Below, piece after piece: positions 5,116 to 5,138 of a stretch of 5,138 bases of DNA. Every line of letters begins with the position of its first letter. Positions within the stretch are counted from its first letter, which is position 1. The DNA comes from CAYHKY01 sp964357355 (GTDB lineage: Bacteria > Patescibacteriota > Microgenomatia > UBA10105), in NCBI GenBank assembly GCA_964357355.1, contig CAYHKY010000089.1:1-5138 (forward strand), given 5' to 3'. Both the position numbers and the translations under genes were made by a program. Under the pieces are notes generated by a model. It had not been told where the DNA came from and ran no database searches. It saw only the letters and a list, made by a program, of their open reading frames with translations.

Positions 5116-5138
5116 ATTGAACCCTACAACAACCTCAG
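5099..5138 (-). ncRNA. Possible 3' end of a tRNA-like RNA (tmRNA or tRNA), cut by window edge
   Basis: The minus strand reads TAGGG-TTCAATA-CCCTG (5126-5110), a 5-bp T-stem (one U-G pair) around a 7-nt loop with the invariant TTCRA, followed by CCAGCTC as a candidate 3' acceptor strand. GGGTTCAA...CCC...CCAGCTC strongly resembles the 3' end of bacterial tmRNA (from memory, E. coli ends CCCGCCAGCTCCACCA). Against this, one extra base shifts the acceptor, no CCA is encoded, and the discriminator would be T or G rather than A. The base at tRNA position 37 would be C, which is atypical of a normal tRNA. The partner 5' acceptor strand lies outside the window, so the identity cannot be settled here. 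Confidence 0.4.

Overview
The window looks like a piece of a small-genome bacterium of the Candidate Phyla Radiation (Patescibacteria), most likely a Microgenomates-type lineage. This is inferred from the style of the arginyl-tRNA synthetase, a four-helix-bundle 'suffix' protein, short palindromic repeats translated inside genes, and mostly unrecognisable accessory proteins behind TATAAT boxes placed right at the start codon. UGA is read as stop (end of the 1208-1783 gene), which argues against the recoded Gracilibacteria/Absconditabacteria. No taxonomic marker is complete, so the placement is moderate.

Layout. Positions 3-1184 (+) hold the C-terminal two thirds of arginyl-tRNA synthetase, cut by the window edge. 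Its reading frame carries two in-frame repeat insertions: a 119-bp palindromic element with perfect 11-bp terminal inverted repeats (752-870), and a heptamer array plus hairpin (1033-1090). Converging on it is a four-helix-bundle suffix-domain protein (1208-1783, -) whose frame has absorbed a G-rich repeat with G-quadruplex potential; a related repeat word overlaps the argS stop codon. Next comes an unrecognised membrane protein (1894-2808, -). It is divergent from a three-gene (+) series: a helix-turn-helix protein (2891-3433), a disordered proline-rich/charged protein (3450-3896) and a soluble histidine kinase-like protein (4027-5088). At the right edge, the minus strand shows a terminator hairpin overlapping the 3' end of what may be a tRNA-like RNA, possibly tmRNA, that continues outside the window.

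How it may work together. Three of the four accessory promoters (membrane protein, HTH protein, disordered protein) have a consensus TATAAT 6-8 nt before the ATG and a 17-bp spacer to a -35-like hexamer, so these mRNAs are predicted to be leaderless. This also selects ATG 2808 over GTG 2814 as the start of the membrane protein. The membrane protein and HTH protein share a 77-82 bp back-to-back promoter region. The neighbourhood (membrane protein, DNA-binding protein, disordered protein, orphan kinase) could be an uncharacterised signalling or surface module, but only the gene arrangement supports that idea.
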